Shown here in pieces: positions 1 through 10,583 of a stretch of DNA of 35,286 bases (positions are counted from its first letter, which is position 1; each line of letters starts with the position of its first letter). Under the pieces are notes generated by a model. That model did not search any database, was not told the DNA's origin, and saw only the letters and a program-made list of their open reading frames with translations. Origin of the DNA: an uncultured Flavobacteriales bacterium (GTDB taxonomy: Bacteria; Bacteroidota; Bacteroidia; Flavobacteriales_D; Sanyastnellaceae); assembly GCA_913051865.1 (NCBI GenBank), contig CAJXHE010000011.1:1-35286 (forward strand), given 5' to 3'. The translations under genes and the position numbers were made by a program.

Positions 1-697
1 GGGGGTCTGACTTAAGTCGTGCTTGAAGAAAGCGAAGGACTTGCGTCTTCAAGCCACTGAAACTCATATTAAGACCGTCTACTTTAGACCCCTTAAATAC
101 AAACGCTTCCGGATCCCCCAATTGTGCATATTTATCCACGAGGGGGCCTCCGGGATACGGGAGACCTATGAGTTTGGCAACTTTATCGAACGCCTCTCCA
201 GCTGCATCATCAACAGTCGTTCCGATAACATTCATATCTGATGCGCTGTGGACATGAACAATCTGGGTATGCCCCCCAGAAACTGTCAAACACAGAAATG
301 GAAAGTCAGGCGAAGGACTTGGCGCTAAAAAATGCGCCAAAATATGCGCCCGCATATGGTGAACGGGGACGGTGGGCAAATCATGAGCCCACGCCCATGA
401 TTTTGCGAAAGATGTTCCAACAAGCAAAGAGCCACTTAAACCAGGACCTATGGTATAGGCAACAGCGTCGATGTCTGAGGGAGAAATATGCGCATCTTTT
501 ATGGCCAAATCAACCGTCGCAGTGATATTACTCATATGTGCTCTCGAGGCAAGCTCAGGCACCACACCACCGTAACGTGTGTGTATCTCTTGATTTGCCA
601 CAAGATTAGAAAGCACGGTATCCCCTTTCACTACAGACACTCCTGTATCGTCACACGACGATTCAATAGCGAGTATTGTTAAGTTTGGAATTTTCAT
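1..697 (-). CDS. tsaD: tRNA N6-adenosine threonylcarbamoyltransferase TsaD, N-terminal part (truncated by window edge)
   Basis: Reverse complement from ATG at 697 reads MKIPNLTILAIESSCDDTGVSVVKGDTVLSNLVANQEIHTRYGGVVPELASRAHMSNI..., continuing with HMRAHILAHFL and SGGHTQIV motifs; open to the left edge. Not in the ORF track because it is incomplete. Confidence 0.96.
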   Translation of the reverse strand, partial: MKIPNLTILAIESSCDDTGVSVVKGDTVLSNLVANQEIHTRYGGVVPELASRAHMSNITATVDLAIKDAHISPSDIDAVAYTIGPGLSGSLLVGTSFAKSWAWAHDLPTVPVHHMRAHILAHFLAPSPSPDFPFLCLTVSGGHTQIVHVHSASDMNVIGTTVDDAAGEAFDKVAKLIGLPYPGGPLVDKYAQLGDPEAFVFKGSKVDGLNMSFSGLKTQVLRFLQARLKSDP

Positions 698-784
698 CTT
701 TTATAAGTGACAACGTAAAATAAGTACAACTGCGAAAGTACGGCGCACAAGACTTCTTATCTTGCTTGCACAACAAAAGAGTAA

Positions 785-3700
785 GTGACCGAGAATTCAA
801 ACATATTAAAGAAAAAGGGTCGCAAGCTCAAGAAGTGGGTCTTTAGCGCTATCAAAATAGTTACGATAGTCGTTTTAATTCTATCTGGCTTGACCCAACT
901 TCCACCCGTCCAAACCGCAATAATAAATTATGCGACTGACATGGTCACTGAATCCTTGGGCCTTGAGATGGAAATAGGTGCAGTAGAACTACACTTTTTT
1001 CAGCGCACTTTAACCTTGAGTGATCTTACTTGCGCCACAGGAGATGCTGAGATTTCATGTGGCACATTCGACTTAAAATACAAAGGATCTAATTCTGAAG
1101 GCGTTTCTGAGTTTGGCAAAATCAGTTTAGATGGAGTCCGTTTTTTTGCGGACAGCTTAGACCAATTCTATGGCGCTTTCACCAGTGGGTCTACAAGCGA
1201 ATATTCTCGCCGTAAAATGTTATTTGAACGTGTCGAAATGACCGATTTTGAATGGCAATTAGGCGATTCACTCAATGGACACATCGCCTCATTCGCACTC
1301 GATTCGATTGTCATTGAAAGTGGCAAGGAGACGCGCAAAGACGATATTTCTGCTAACATTGGTGGATATGAAATCCTGAATGCCACTTCGTATTTTAACG
1401 AAACAAAAGTGATTTCAGTTGAGGAAACGTTCGGAAAAGGAAAATTCACAAACAACACATTCAACCTGACAGTCGCGGACTTTAAAGCTGCAGGAATAGA
1501 ATTCCAAGGCGAACTGGGAAGAGGTGACGACTCGGAATTGGAAGGAGGGTTAGCGGGGAACCAACTCCCAAATTTTGATGTCTTGGTCACCGTTCATCCC
1601 ACCTTCATAGTTCCTTGGGTAAATGATGAGGTTAATGACATTCTGGGAGCGCTTAACACGGATGAAATGACCGGAAAGGTCATCTACAAAAACGGCGTGC
1701 TTGTGATAAATAAACTGACTAATTCTGACGGAACTATTTCGGGTAGCGCCAGAAACATAGGCGAAGAACTTGCCTGGGACCTCAACGTTGACCTGAAGGC
1801 AAGCTTATTAAAACCTTGGACTGAAGATTTAAAAGTGGCCATGCAAGAAATATCTCCTCAAGCTAAAAAAATAGCTGATAAGATAGAATCCATTCATCTT
1901 TCGGCACGAGGAAGCACAAATAACATTGAAGGTACAGTGGCTGTCAGTCAAAATTTAGGAGGTGGCCTTTCTCTCCAGGCAGACTACACATTGAATTGGA
2001 AAGAACATGGTTTTGCTGCTGGATGGGAAAGTACGTTTCATTTCGACAGCCTAGAAACCGAATATGGCATCTTCGAAAATATAAATGCAGAAATTTATGG
2101 CGAAGAAGGACATGTCGACGTAACATGGGACAACGACATCCGAAAAGCAAAGACCTTCGGAAATAGCTGGGAATTGCACACCCGTTTAAACGGCTTTGCA
2201 GAGTGGAATAACCCCAACAGGGGCGGCAAACTCACTGCAAATCTTAACTTCATAAAACCTGTTTTAATTCAAATTAAAGACAACAACTCATCAATACAAG
2301 CGCCGATTAAATTCGACAGATTCAACCTTGTTGCCGCCCTTCATCCTGAGAAAAATCAAACGATAGAAAAAGGGGTTCTAGATGTTCAAATTGAATCGGA
2401 TTTGATGACAGGAGATGCAAGATTCTCTTTGGATACAGAAATGTGGACGGAATGGCTTGACTTAATGATCATGAGAGTCGATCGCGAGAACAAGTCACCT
2501 GTTGCAAATACACTTCTCACGAGTGGACGCTGTGAAATCCTTCAATCAAAGCCCATTTCTGCGATACTGGGAACGACGCTTACTGTGTCAGAAGGAACAG
2601 AGTTCTCATGGCTCATCGACCATCAAAAAACCGAAGCACTCGGAAAAACTGATTGGGTAGAATTTGATGATTTTAAATTAAACAATGTCTTTCTTGACTT
2701 CAGTGGACGAACAGATGAAAATTGGATAAATATAGAAGCTTCAGAGCTATTAAAGCGTGGCGACATCTATGCGCAAGACATGAATATAGACATCCATGCG
2801 GACACGGTTTGGACTGCAGATTGTGGATGGAAAAACTTCGCTGGAATTGAAGGCATCGTCAGCTTAGAAGGCCTTCTAGAGCAAGAAGATTCATGGGGAT
2901 TTGACCTCTATGAGGCGACCATACCTCTGGGAAACGACACGCTCGAGCTCACGAGAATACCGTCATCTTTGTCGCTAAATTCAACTGAGATATCTAGTGA
3001 CGGGATGAGCTGGACAGGGGGAGGATTTAAAGCTGACATCGAAGGACAAGTTGGAGGCGATAGCGCCAAACCTTTAAACTTCTTAATCCACACAGACCGA
3101 ATTGATACGAGCAGAACGAAAACATGGTTTAATATTCCCCTGAGCGCATCAAACATCAATCTTTCTGGATCATTGGGCGGGTCATTAAGGAACCCTGTGA
3201 TCCGTATTTCTGGGGAGGGTGAAGGCGTGTCATATGGAGGTGAAACGATCCCTAAAAGTAAATTTGAACTCACGTATTCAAAGCGAGACATACAAATTCA
3301 AAGCGACATGACAGGGTTTGGTGTTAACGGAGAGGGAATTATCCACACCTCAGGGTCGGTCACTCCGCTCCCATTAGGCGATTTCAACTTGAACCTTATG
3401 TCTTATACCACAGACTTCCCTCTGAGTTGGGCGAATACTATTTTAAATGAAAAAACAGCCAAACTGGGAGGAAAACTAGATGCAGCTTTCACCGTTCAAG
3501 GCCCCTTCAGAAAACCAAGCATATTGGGTGGAGGTGTTTTAAAAGAGGCAAAAGTAAAAATCCAATACCTTGGCACTGAGTATGATGTCAACGGTAAGTT
3601 TGATGTCAAACCCGACGGAATCGAACTCAACGGAGTTGTCATTAAAGACAGCTATGGTGGTGAAGGTGTTTTGGTGGGAACCGCATTGCATGAAAATTAT

Positions 3701-4975
3701 GAGAAGTGGAATTTAGATATTTCTATGAGCATAGATGACCTGAATAAACCTTTAGAGGTCATGAACATACCACGTTCTCCAGATGCTTATTTCTATGGAA
3801 ATGCAAATGGCGTTGGGGATATTAATGTCTTCGGCTATGACGATAAACTCTATATTGAAGCGCGACTGAAAACAACCAAAGGCACTCAGTTTGTGCTTCC
3901 TATGGATGCTGGAACGAGCACTACATGGTCATCCTTTGTTGAGATTATTGACCACTCCACTCAGGAAGACACTGACAATGAATCTGTTAATGAGAATGAA
4001 TCCAAAACCTCCGTTCGTCTTGACTTAATTATTGATGTGGATCAAGAAAGTGAAGCAAGAATCGTTTTTGACGAAGCGGTGGGAGATGAAATCATCGGGA
4101 AATGTGAGGGGGTGATCCATTTGGGCCTTGATGATTTTGAACGACTTGCGATGTTCGGATCACTCAAGGTGATAGAAGGTGAGTACCTTTTCACCTTGTC
4201 CAACTTCATAAACAAGAGGTTCGTTGCGGAACCTGGTGGCACGATAAAATGGTATGGCGACCCATACAAAGCAGAAATAGATTTAAGAACGTTGTACTCA
4301 ACACGAACCTCGCTCCTTCCAATCGCTCCGGAAACCTTAGACAACAGCAAACAAAAAGTAGACTTGATTCTCGCAATGAATGGAGATCTTATGAGACCTG
4401 GCATCAATTTCGACATTCAGCTTCCTGATGGAGATTCTAGGACCAAGGCTACTTTGGCCTCACTCTTGGCGAATGAAGAAGAGATGAACAGGCAAGCCAT
4501 ATCACTCCTGATTCTTCAACAGTTCCTTCCTCCCCAATGGCAAGCAGCGGCCATAGGAAGTACTGGACTTCAAGAAAACAGTACAGAGCTGATTTCAGCC
4601 CAATTGGGAAACTGGTTATCAGGACTTAGTGACGATGTTAATATTGGAATAGATTACGATGCGAGAAACAATTCTGGCAACGAAGCTGCACTCGCAGTGG
4701 CACTTTCCACTCAACTTCTTAATGACAGGCTCCACGTTGAAGGCGAGCTCGGAACACAACAACTCAATACTGGGTCAATAGATGATTTACAACTCAAAGA
4801 ATTTCGAATCAAATACGATCTCAAAGATGATGGAACACTCCAACTTACTGGATACTCTACACAACGCGCAAATATCCCAGGACTCGAGGGCGAAAGTGTT
4901 CAGGGCGTAGGAATACTATTACACCGTGACTTCACTCGGTTCAGGAATTTATTTGGAATCCGAAACGACCAATGA
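785..4975 (+). CDS. tamB: TamB-like translocation/assembly module protein (DUF490 C-terminal domain)
   Basis: 1396 aa, GTG start, N-terminal TM anchor, long beta-rich body, C-terminal TamB-like region (FGSLKVIEGEYLFTLSNFINKRFVAEPGGTIKWYGDPYKAEIDL). Divergent from tsaD. Confidence 0.88.
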   Translation: MTENSNILKKKGRKLKKWVFSAIKIVTIVVLILSGLTQLPPVQTAIINYATDMVTESLGLEMEIGAVELHFFQRTLTLSDLTCATGDAEISCGTFDLKYKGSNSEGVSEFGKISLDGVRFFADSLDQFYGAFTSGSTSEYSRRKMLFERVEMTDFEWQLGDSLNGHIASFALDSIVIESGKETRKDDISANIGGYEILNATSYFNETKVISVEETFGKGKFTNNTFNLTVADFKAAGIEFQGELGRGDDSELEGGLAGNQLPNFDVLVTVHPTFIVPWVNDEVNDILGALNTDEMTGKVIYKNGVLVINKLTNSDGTISGSARNIGEELAWDLNVDLKASLLKPWTEDLKVAMQEISPQAKKIADKIESIHLSARGSTNNIEGTVAVSQNLGGGLSLQADYTLNWKEHGFAAGWESTFHFDSLETEYGIFENINAEIYGEEGHVDVTWDNDIRKAKTFGNSWELHTRLNGFAEWNNPNRGGKLTANLNFIKPVLIQIKDNNSSIQAPIKFDRFNLVAALHPEKNQTIEKGVLDVQIESDLMTGDARFSLDTEMWTEWLDLMIMRVDRENKSPVANTLLTSGRCEILQSKPISAILGTTLTVSEGTEFSWLIDHQKTEALGKTDWVEFDDFKLNNVFLDFSGRTDENWINIEASELLKRGDIYAQDMNIDIHADTVWTADCGWKNFAGIEGIVSLEGLLEQEDSWGFDLYEATIPLGNDTLELTRIPSSLSLNSTEISSDGMSWTGGGFKADIEGQVGGDSAKPLNFLIHTDRIDTSRTKTWFNIPLSASNINLSGSLGGSLRNPVIRISGEGEGVSYGGETIPKSKFELTYSKRDIQIQSDMTGFGVNGEGIIHTSGSVTPLPLGDFNLNLMSYTTDFPLSWANTILNEKTAKLGGKLDAAFTVQGPFRKPSILGGGVLKEAKVKIQYLGTEYDVNGKFDVKPDGIELNGVVIKDSYGGEGVLVGTALHENYEKWNLDISMSIDDLNKPLEVMNIPRSPDAYFYGNANGVGDINVFGYDDKLYIEARLKTTKGTQFVLPMDAGTSTTWSSFVEIIDHSTQEDTDNESVNENESKTSVRLDLIIDVDQESEARIVFDEAVGDEIIGKCEGVIHLGLDDFERLAMFGSLKVIEGEYLFTLSNFINKRFVAEPGGTIKWYGDPYKAEIDLRTLYSTRTSLLPIAPETLDNSKQKVDLILAMNGDLMRPGINFDIQLPDGDSRTKATLASLLANEEEMNRQAISLLILQQFLPPQWQAAAIGSTGLQENSTELISAQLGNWLSGLSDDVNIGIDYDARNNSGNEAALAVALSTQLLNDRLHVEGELGTQQLNTGSIDDLQLKEFRIKYDLKDDGTLQLTGYSTQRANIPGLEGESVQGVGILLHRDFTRFRNLFGIRNDQ

Positions 4976-5023
4976 CTTACAGAGGAGTCGCGAAGGCATT
5001 ATGATAAAATATGTCGTTTTAAG

Positions 5024-6067
5024 CTATGACAGAAGAACCCAGTCTTTTTCCTCGGGAAAGCGCAGGGCTGCTGGGTAGCCAAACTTATGAAGTTGTCTAA
5101 GTCCGTCTAAAATTAAATCTTTCTTTTGTGAAGACATAAAAACAACTGAGTCTATTTCATTTTCAAATGTGGAATGCTCTGAATAATTCTTAATCTTTAC
5201 TACTGCTTGAGGATTAAACCATTTTATCGCATTTGATACGATTACCGCTTCATTTCTACAATTGTTCTCTAGTATAAGAATGTCCTTTTCTCCTTTGTTA
5301 ATGAAATCAAGCCTGCGATATTTCCAAAATGTCGCCAACGAATTTTGTTTTGCGATTTTTAAACCTAACATCCCATCAAAGAAGCCCAATTGAAAGAAGG
5401 TTTGGCGTAACCATCTAAAAGCTGACCTAACGATCGCCTCAATAAAGGACGTAGACCTTCCTTCCTCATTCATGAATCGCGCACCCATCTCACTATATAT
5501 AAATAATTTACGGAGCAAATCTGCAGGTTCATTAATGCTGTAATGCAACAAGTCACCTTTAAGGAAACTTGTTGAATACCCTTCTTTTATTTTTACGATT
5601 TCGTGTACATTTCTCCCAGACCACTGTCCTACATTACGATTAAAAAACCGCAACTTTTTATCTGGGTACCATCCACCAAAGTTTACCCAATTCCCACAAT
5701 AATCGGTGCGTCGGCTAATAAAATATCCAACGGGTTGTAGAGATTGAGAACTAAAATTGCCCGAATCTTTGTGGTTTTTACGCCATTTCAATAATGAGTC
5801 AATCAACTCATTACTAAGAACCTCATCAGCATCAATGCTCAGCACCCATTCATACTTAGCCTTTGTAATCGCAAAATTCTTTTGGGTTTTATAACCCTCA
5901 AATTTGTTCTGCAGAACAACAGCTCCTTTCTCTTTACAGATTTCAATTGTTCTGTCTGTAGAAAATGAATCTATAACAATTATCTCGTCCACAACTGTCC
6001 TCAGAGAATCAATTGAACGCGCAATAATACGCTCTTCGTTATATGTAATCACCACAGCTGAAATCAC
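5024..6067 (-). CDS. Glycosyltransferase family 2 (WaaE/KdtX-like) with C-terminal extension
   Basis: GTG start; MISAVVITYNEERIIARSIDSLRTVVDEIIVIDSFSTDRT...WVLSIDADE GT-A motifs; about 100 aa after the usual core. Confidence 0.88.
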   Translation of the reverse strand: MISAVVITYNEERIIARSIDSLRTVVDEIIVIDSFSTDRTIEICKEKGAVVLQNKFEGYKTQKNFAITKAKYEWVLSIDADEVLSNELIDSLLKWRKNHKDSGNFSSQSLQPVGYFISRRTDYCGNWVNFGGWYPDKKLRFFNRNVGQWSGRNVHEIVKIKEGYSTSFLKGDLLHYSINEPADLLRKLFIYSEMGARFMNEEGRSTSFIEAIVRSAFRWLRQTFFQLGFFDGMLGLKIAKQNSLATFWKYRRLDFINKGEKDILILENNCRNEAVIVSNAIKWFNPQAVVKIKNYSEHSTFENEIDSVVFMSSQKKDLILDGLRQLHKFGYPAALRFPEEKDWVLLS

Positions 6068-6127
6068 ATCGCTAAGTTAGTATTAAGTAAGGAATTTGTG
6101 TCGCTAAATTCAGATAGATCGTTTAGC

Positions 6128-6241
6128 TTAAAGTATTTTTTTTGGAAAAGAACGAGAAAGCACACGAATAGCATCACGCGAATAGTTCCCTAGACCTGTG
6201 TTGTTTAAAAATGCTCTTTTGGCATCAAATCCTATCTTCAT
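6128..6241 (-). pseudogene. N-terminal fragment of a GT4/GT1-type glycosyltransferase, frameshifted at an A8 tract
   Basis: Reverse strand ATG at 6241: MKIGFDAKRAFLNNTGLGNYSRDAIRVLSRSFPKKIL*, which resembles Bacteroidota glycosyltransferase N-termini. One base fewer in the A8 run (T8 on +, 6136-6143) would keep it open to the GT2 start. Confidence 0.65.
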
Positions 6242-6373
6242 CTCAGCGGCAAAATTATAAGTGAGCAAGTTACACAATAGAACTCTGCTGAAAACTTTGA
6301 CCATTTACATGAAGGACGTATGTGCACATAAATGCTACTCAACCTCGAAGATAATAATAACGTAACTTGCAAT

Positions 6374-7471
6374 ATGAAAACCACACAATACATCGTCAGC
6401 CTTGTGTCTATTTTGTTCGTTGTTCATTCTAACCACGCTCAAACGACAATAAACGCTTCTGACCTCCCACAAGCAGGAGGAAGCTATCTCATTCAAACAT
6501 CTACGGCAGACATCACAGGAGATTATGTGAGTACTGGCGCAAATTATGTTTGGGATTTCTCAACATTAGACTCAAATTCGGAGACTCTAGTTGAATTCGG
6601 AGGAATAGCTGAAGCTCCTGCTTTGGCTCAATTTTCCTTCAATAACGCGTGGACAAATCCTGATTATTTATGCGATATTTTCGGCCCTGGAGAGTTCGAC
6701 CTCGCATTCCTGTCAGAGTTAGGCATTGACCTTCCAGTGACAATTTCCAACATGATGAGCTATTACCAAACCTCTGGTTCTTCATATAATCTCGCAGGAA
6801 TTTCTATGAATTTGGAAGGTTTCGATATTCCTATTGAATACAGTGACATTGATGAAATTTATACCCTGCCATTGAATTTTCAGGACGTCATTTCTTCTAC
6901 TTCTGCTTACGAAGTTGACATTCCAAGCGTGCTTAACTACGCGACTTCAGCAACGCGCGAAGGCTCAGTGGACGGATGGGGAACTTTACTTCTCCCCAAC
7001 GGTGCTTCGCACGAAGTTCTGAGAATAAGTACAACAATCACGACGCACGATGTTTTAACGCAAGCAGGAGGCGAACCTTTTGAAATTGACCGCATTTCAA
7101 CTGTTTACACATGGCTCGGTGACGGGGGACTCCCCTATCTTGAAGCAAAAACAATTTTCGGCACCACCTACAGCTTAGAATATCAAGGAGAAGCGCCTAA
7201 TCAAGACAGCTCAAATACAGATGGAATAACAGTGCTTACGCCTTCGGGTTTGGTCGCATTCCCGAACCCAGCTTCTTCTGGAGAAAACATTGTTTTAAGT
7301 GGCGCTGATCAAGAAACAACATGGGAAATCTCAGATTTCATGGGGAAGATTATCATTTCTGGAATGGGACCCATTATTTCTACCGACCTCTTTTCCCCTG
7401 GTTCTTATATCATCTCAACTTCCTCTGAAAAGGGATTGAACACTGAATCCCTTAGGGTCATTATTCAGTAA
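6374..7471 (+). CDS. Secreted protein with T9SS type A C-terminal sorting domain
   Basis: Signal peptide if started at MKTTQYIVSLVSILFVVHSNHAQ (6374, residue 15 of the listed ORF); C-terminus VAFPNPASSGENIVLSG...GSYIISTSSEKGLNTESLRVIIQ. Confidence 0.8.
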   Translation: MKTTQYIVSLVSILFVVHSNHAQTTINASDLPQAGGSYLIQTSTADITGDYVSTGANYVWDFSTLDSNSETLVEFGGIAEAPALAQFSFNNAWTNPDYLCDIFGPGEFDLAFLSELGIDLPVTISNMMSYYQTSGSSYNLAGISMNLEGFDIPIEYSDIDEIYTLPLNFQDVISSTSAYEVDIPSVLNYATSATREGSVDGWGTLLLPNGASHEVLRISTTITTHDVLTQAGGEPFEIDRISTVYTWLGDGGLPYLEAKTIFGTTYSLEYQGEAPNQDSSNTDGITVLTPSGLVAFPNPASSGENIVLSGADQETTWEISDFMGKIIISGMGPIISTDLFSPGSYIISTSSEKGLNTESLRVIIQ

Positions 7472-7488
7472 GCGACACTTGTTGGGTC

Positions 7489-7899
7489 CTAAATTTCTTT
7501 TCCTTCCATATGGCTATACCAAACATCAATGAGCCACCCTTTTGCGACCTGCGTGTTGCGGAAGATTCTAAAGGGAACAGAGGGTCTAAATAACGCCCAC
7601 CTAATCTTATCTTGAATGACCGCAAGGTTTGACGGAACGACCACAGCACGTGCAATGACACCGTTCATGGCTTGATCACTGCCTAACCATTTAAGCGCAT
7701 CGTGTTCAACAAGCGGCGAGTCTGACGGGATGATATGGAGTACTGGGCCCGAATTTGAAAGTGCATTCCGGTCATCTTCTGTGCGCATAACACAGGCCAA
7801 GTCAATCATAGAGGCTGCACTGTATTTTACGATACACATCCCCATAGAAAGCTCTATTTCAGCTTGACTATGTTTAGAAATTAGGGCATGTTCGTTCAT
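7489..7899 (-). CDS. Hypothetical protein, possibly STAS/SpoIIAA-like fold (DUF7793-like)
   Basis: 136 aa ORF with ATG start; general resemblance to small Bacteroidota STAS-like proteins; not a firm family assignment. Confidence 0.5.
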   Translation of the reverse strand: MNEHALISKHSQAEIELSMGMCIVKYSAASMIDLACVMRTEDDRNALSNSGPVLHIIPSDSPLVEHDALKWLGSDQAMNGVIARAVVVPSNLAVIQDKIRWALFRPSVPFRIFRNTQVAKGWLIDVWYSHMEGKEI

Positions 7900-7922
7900 A
7901 GGTCAGTCGATCGCAAGCGAAT

Positions 7923-9071
7923 TTATTGACAAGTATAGTCAGAAAACGGATTCGGTGTACAGAAATTAAGTTCAGCAGTATCGTCACCCTCCTGAAGGTG
8001 CTCTATTGTATCTGTCGAATATCCCAAACCAAAGACTCCTTGCGTCGTTCGTGACGCCCAAAGACCAAGACCCCCATTAATATTTGAATATTCTGGGCGC
8101 TCTTGAATAATCCCCGTCACAGGGGCGTTCACATCTAGATATATCGCAAGTTCTTCGTTTGCGACAATCAGCAAGAAATCAAACGCTCGTGCGATTTGGC
8201 TATCCGCATCCCAAACCCCCAACTCTCTTGTAATTCTGATGTTTTTCTCCAAACGGGAATTTAATGTGGTGAAAAATGTTTGACCATCGAATAATTTCTC
8301 CAGCTCTTGATTCCCTGAGGTCCCAGGTGGATCTACCGTTCCAATAGACATTTCAATCGTGCGATCACGTGAGCTATCCAATACAGTATGAAAATCATCG
8401 GCCCAATAGTGCTCGATGAAATGGACTCGTAAAACAGCGTCATAACGGGATGCTCCAGATGTAGACAACCACTTGAAAGGATAATTCGGATAGGTGACTT
8501 GCGACGGTCCAACATTCGCGAAATTGAGTTTCACATTGTTTAAACCCGCTGGCGGTTGCTGAATATTTCCTACAGAAACAGCGATCATATTTGTCTCCGC
8601 ACTGACATTGACTGAATCGTCGATCACAATTTCCAAACGGTAGTGCGCATCAGGGTTAAGTGATTCGTTCGCACGTGTAGGCGCATAATACGCTTTGTGT
8701 TCTGGCGCAAAAAACACACCATCTTCTTCTTTGTTTTGGAGTATCGTGTCCTTGAGCTCAAAAACTCTGGTGTCAATGTCATTGACAACCTCCACAAAAC
8801 GTGTTGTAAGTCTTGAGGTCTCGTATTCTGAGGAATCCGGGATTAGCGCGACTAGGGTTTGGTCTCCATCCCCTAACCACGTACGATTAATCCTGACCCA
8901 TTGCGTATCTGCCTTAGCATCTAGAAGCCCAAAAACCACAGGAACAGACACATATGGTGCCGTCAAGTCAACCTCAGTAGTACAACGCGTAAATCCCAAA
9001 GTAAAAATAGCGGCGAGCAAAAAGACTGTGCCACTCTTAAAGATCAGATGTCCATTCATTTTTTTTTGCAT
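7923..9071 (-). CDS. DUF4249-like lipoprotein
   Basis: Lipobox-like ...FLLAAIFTLGFTRC followed by TTEVDLTAPYVSVPVVFGLLDAKADTQWVRINRTWLG. Confidence 0.7.
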   Translation of the reverse strand: MQKKMNGHLIFKSGTVFLLAAIFTLGFTRCTTEVDLTAPYVSVPVVFGLLDAKADTQWVRINRTWLGDGDQTLVALIPDSSEYETSRLTTRFVEVVNDIDTRVFELKDTILQNKEEDGVFFAPEHKAYYAPTRANESLNPDAHYRLEIVIDDSVNVSAETNMIAVSVGNIQQPPAGLNNVKLNFANVGPSQVTYPNYPFKWLSTSGASRYDAVLRVHFIEHYWADDFHTVLDSSRDRTIEMSIGTVDPPGTSGNQELEKLFDGQTFFTTLNSRLEKNIRITRELGVWDADSQIARAFDFLLIVANEELAIYLDVNAPVTGIIQERPEYSNINGGLGLWASRTTQGVFGLGYSTDTIEHLQEGDDTAELNFCTPNPFSDYTCQ

Positions 9072-9102
9072 GTTGCGAATATACCAAGAATCAAGGGAAG
9101 CA

Positions 9103-10155
9103 TTAAATTTTTAACAAGAACTCCACCGAATCCACACCATCGGCATAGTCACTCAGTGAAGGACATTGCGCCAAGCCCAAATCTTGTTGTGAGATACTTG
9201 GGGCTAGAGCAGATAATTCTTTTGTAAACTTGGTCGCTCCTGACCTTGAAGTCACAAGCTGTAGACCATCTTTATAATCGCTAAGCTTCTTAATTAATTC
9301 TCCGACATCATCATATCTCTCAATGAAAAGCGTTCCCACTGGTGATACCCAATTTTCATCTTCTTTTACCAATAAAAATCCATTTTCTATCAATTCTTCT
9401 CTGTTCAATAACCAAATCGCTTTGTGATAATCATAGTTATTTGCATACTTGTTATTATTTGCCAAAAAACTCCACGGAACCCAGGCTGCAAAACACCTGT
9501 CCAAATCAAAATCAGTCGGGAGGAAGACTTTTGTCGTGCTCCGGCATCCAAGCCCGAAATGTGTAAACATATCATCCCCTAACCCTTTCAATTCATCTGG
9601 AGATTCTTCACCATCTAAAACGGCAACACCTGTTCTTTGCGTTCTAAATACATGGGGAATGTGGCCAAAGTAAGCATCGAAATACCGCATGGTATTTGAA
9701 CTTCCCGTTGCGATTAGCGCGTCTACATCGCCTAATTTTCCCTCAACAAATTCGATTCTACCTTTTAAAGCTGGTTCAATGGATTCTATTTCTTGTACTA
9801 CTCTTTTCGGAAGAACTGTATCATCTCTAGATGTCTTTACCGCCACTTTGTGACCGGCAACAAGTGCACAGAGCATATCGTGAAGACCCACCAAAGGCAA
9901 ATTACCCGCCATGATAATACCTATTCTTTTGCCAGAGTCAGCAAGAATTGCATCTGGAAGTTGATATGCATCTAACCATTTATCTACAAGCTCATCTTGC
10001 AAAGAAGATCCATGAGATTGAAATGATTTGGCAACACTTTCATGTGTAAACCAGCCGTTATTAGCTTCAGCCAATCGGAGTAATTCACTTTCTGTATGCG
10101 CTTTTTCTCGAAACCAAATTCCGAGTTTGCATAATACGGGTTTAAGACTGTTCAC
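9103..10155 (-). CDS. LuxC-type acyl-CoA reductase (PF05893-like)
   Basis: Motifs [66 protein letters not shown]; likely GTG start at 10155, since the longer ORF overlaps the divergent ferredoxin. Confidence 0.85.
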   Translation of the reverse strand: MNSLKPVLCKLGIWFREKAHTESELLRLAEANNGWFTHESVAKSFQSHGSSLQDELVDKWLDAYQLPDAILADSGKRIGIIMAGNLPLVGLHDMLCALVAGHKVAVKTSRDDTVLPKRVVQEIESIEPALKGRIEFVEGKLGDVDALIATGSSNTMRYFDAYFGHIPHVFRTQRTGVAVLDGEESPDELKGLGDDMFTHFGLGCRSTTKVFLPTDFDLDRCFAAWVPWSFLANNNKYANNYDYHKAIWLLNREELIENGFLLVKEDENWVSPVGTLFIERYDDVGELIKKLSDYKDGLQLVTSRSGATKFTKELSALAPSISQQDLGLAQCPSLSDYADGVDSVEFLLKI

Positions 10156-10192
10156 TGTACCTTTGTATCTGAAAATTGAAAGGCAAAAGTAC

Positions 10193-10540
10193 ATGGCAAT
10201 CATTATAACTGACGACTGCATTAATTGTGGGGCTTGCGAACCTGAATGTCCAAACACAGCAATCTATGAAGGCGGCGCAAATTGGCGTTTCACAGATGGC
10301 ACTGGATTTAACGGCACTGGCGTTCATCCGACTGCGGGTGAAATAGACGCTGACGAGGAAAACGATGCGATAAGTATGGACCTATACTACATCTCTCCTG
10401 ATAAATGTACTGAGTGTGTAGGCTTTCATGATGAACCTCAATGTGCCGCAGTTTGCCCTGTAGATTGTTGTATTGATGATGAAGACAGAAGAGAAAGCGA
10501 AGAATTGTTGCTGTCAAAAAAGGCGTTTTTGCATGTATAA
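10193..10540 (+). CDS. 4Fe-4S dicluster ferredoxin
   Basis: [28 protein letters not shown]...[27 protein letters not shown]: two Cys clusters; ATG at 10193. Confidence 0.92.
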   Translation: MAIIITDDCINCGACEPECPNTAIYEGGANWRFTDGTGFNGTGVHPTAGEIDADEENDAISMDLYYISPDKCTECVGFHDEPQCAAVCPVDCCIDDEDRRESEELLLSKKAFLHV

Positions 10541-10583
10541 CCCTTCAAAGTAATATCTTCTGAGGATGGATCGTTCTATAAGT

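Noticed and set aside
23-682. Three plus-strand ORFs (23-241, 241-525, 488-682)
   Set aside because: All lie antisense to tsaD, whose minus-strand reading is unambiguous; they are shadow ORFs.
1168-4416. Minus-strand ORFs of 124-140 aa inside tamB-like gene
   Set aside because: Antisense shadow ORFs without domain signatures.
785-4975. tsaD/tamB divergent pair as unusual
   Set aside because: Common chromosomal arrangement in Bacteroidota.
9103-10540. LuxC-like reductase plus ferredoxin as a bioluminescence or novel system
   Set aside because: No luxA/B/D/E; this divergent pair is, to my knowledge, a common arrangement in Bacteroidota.
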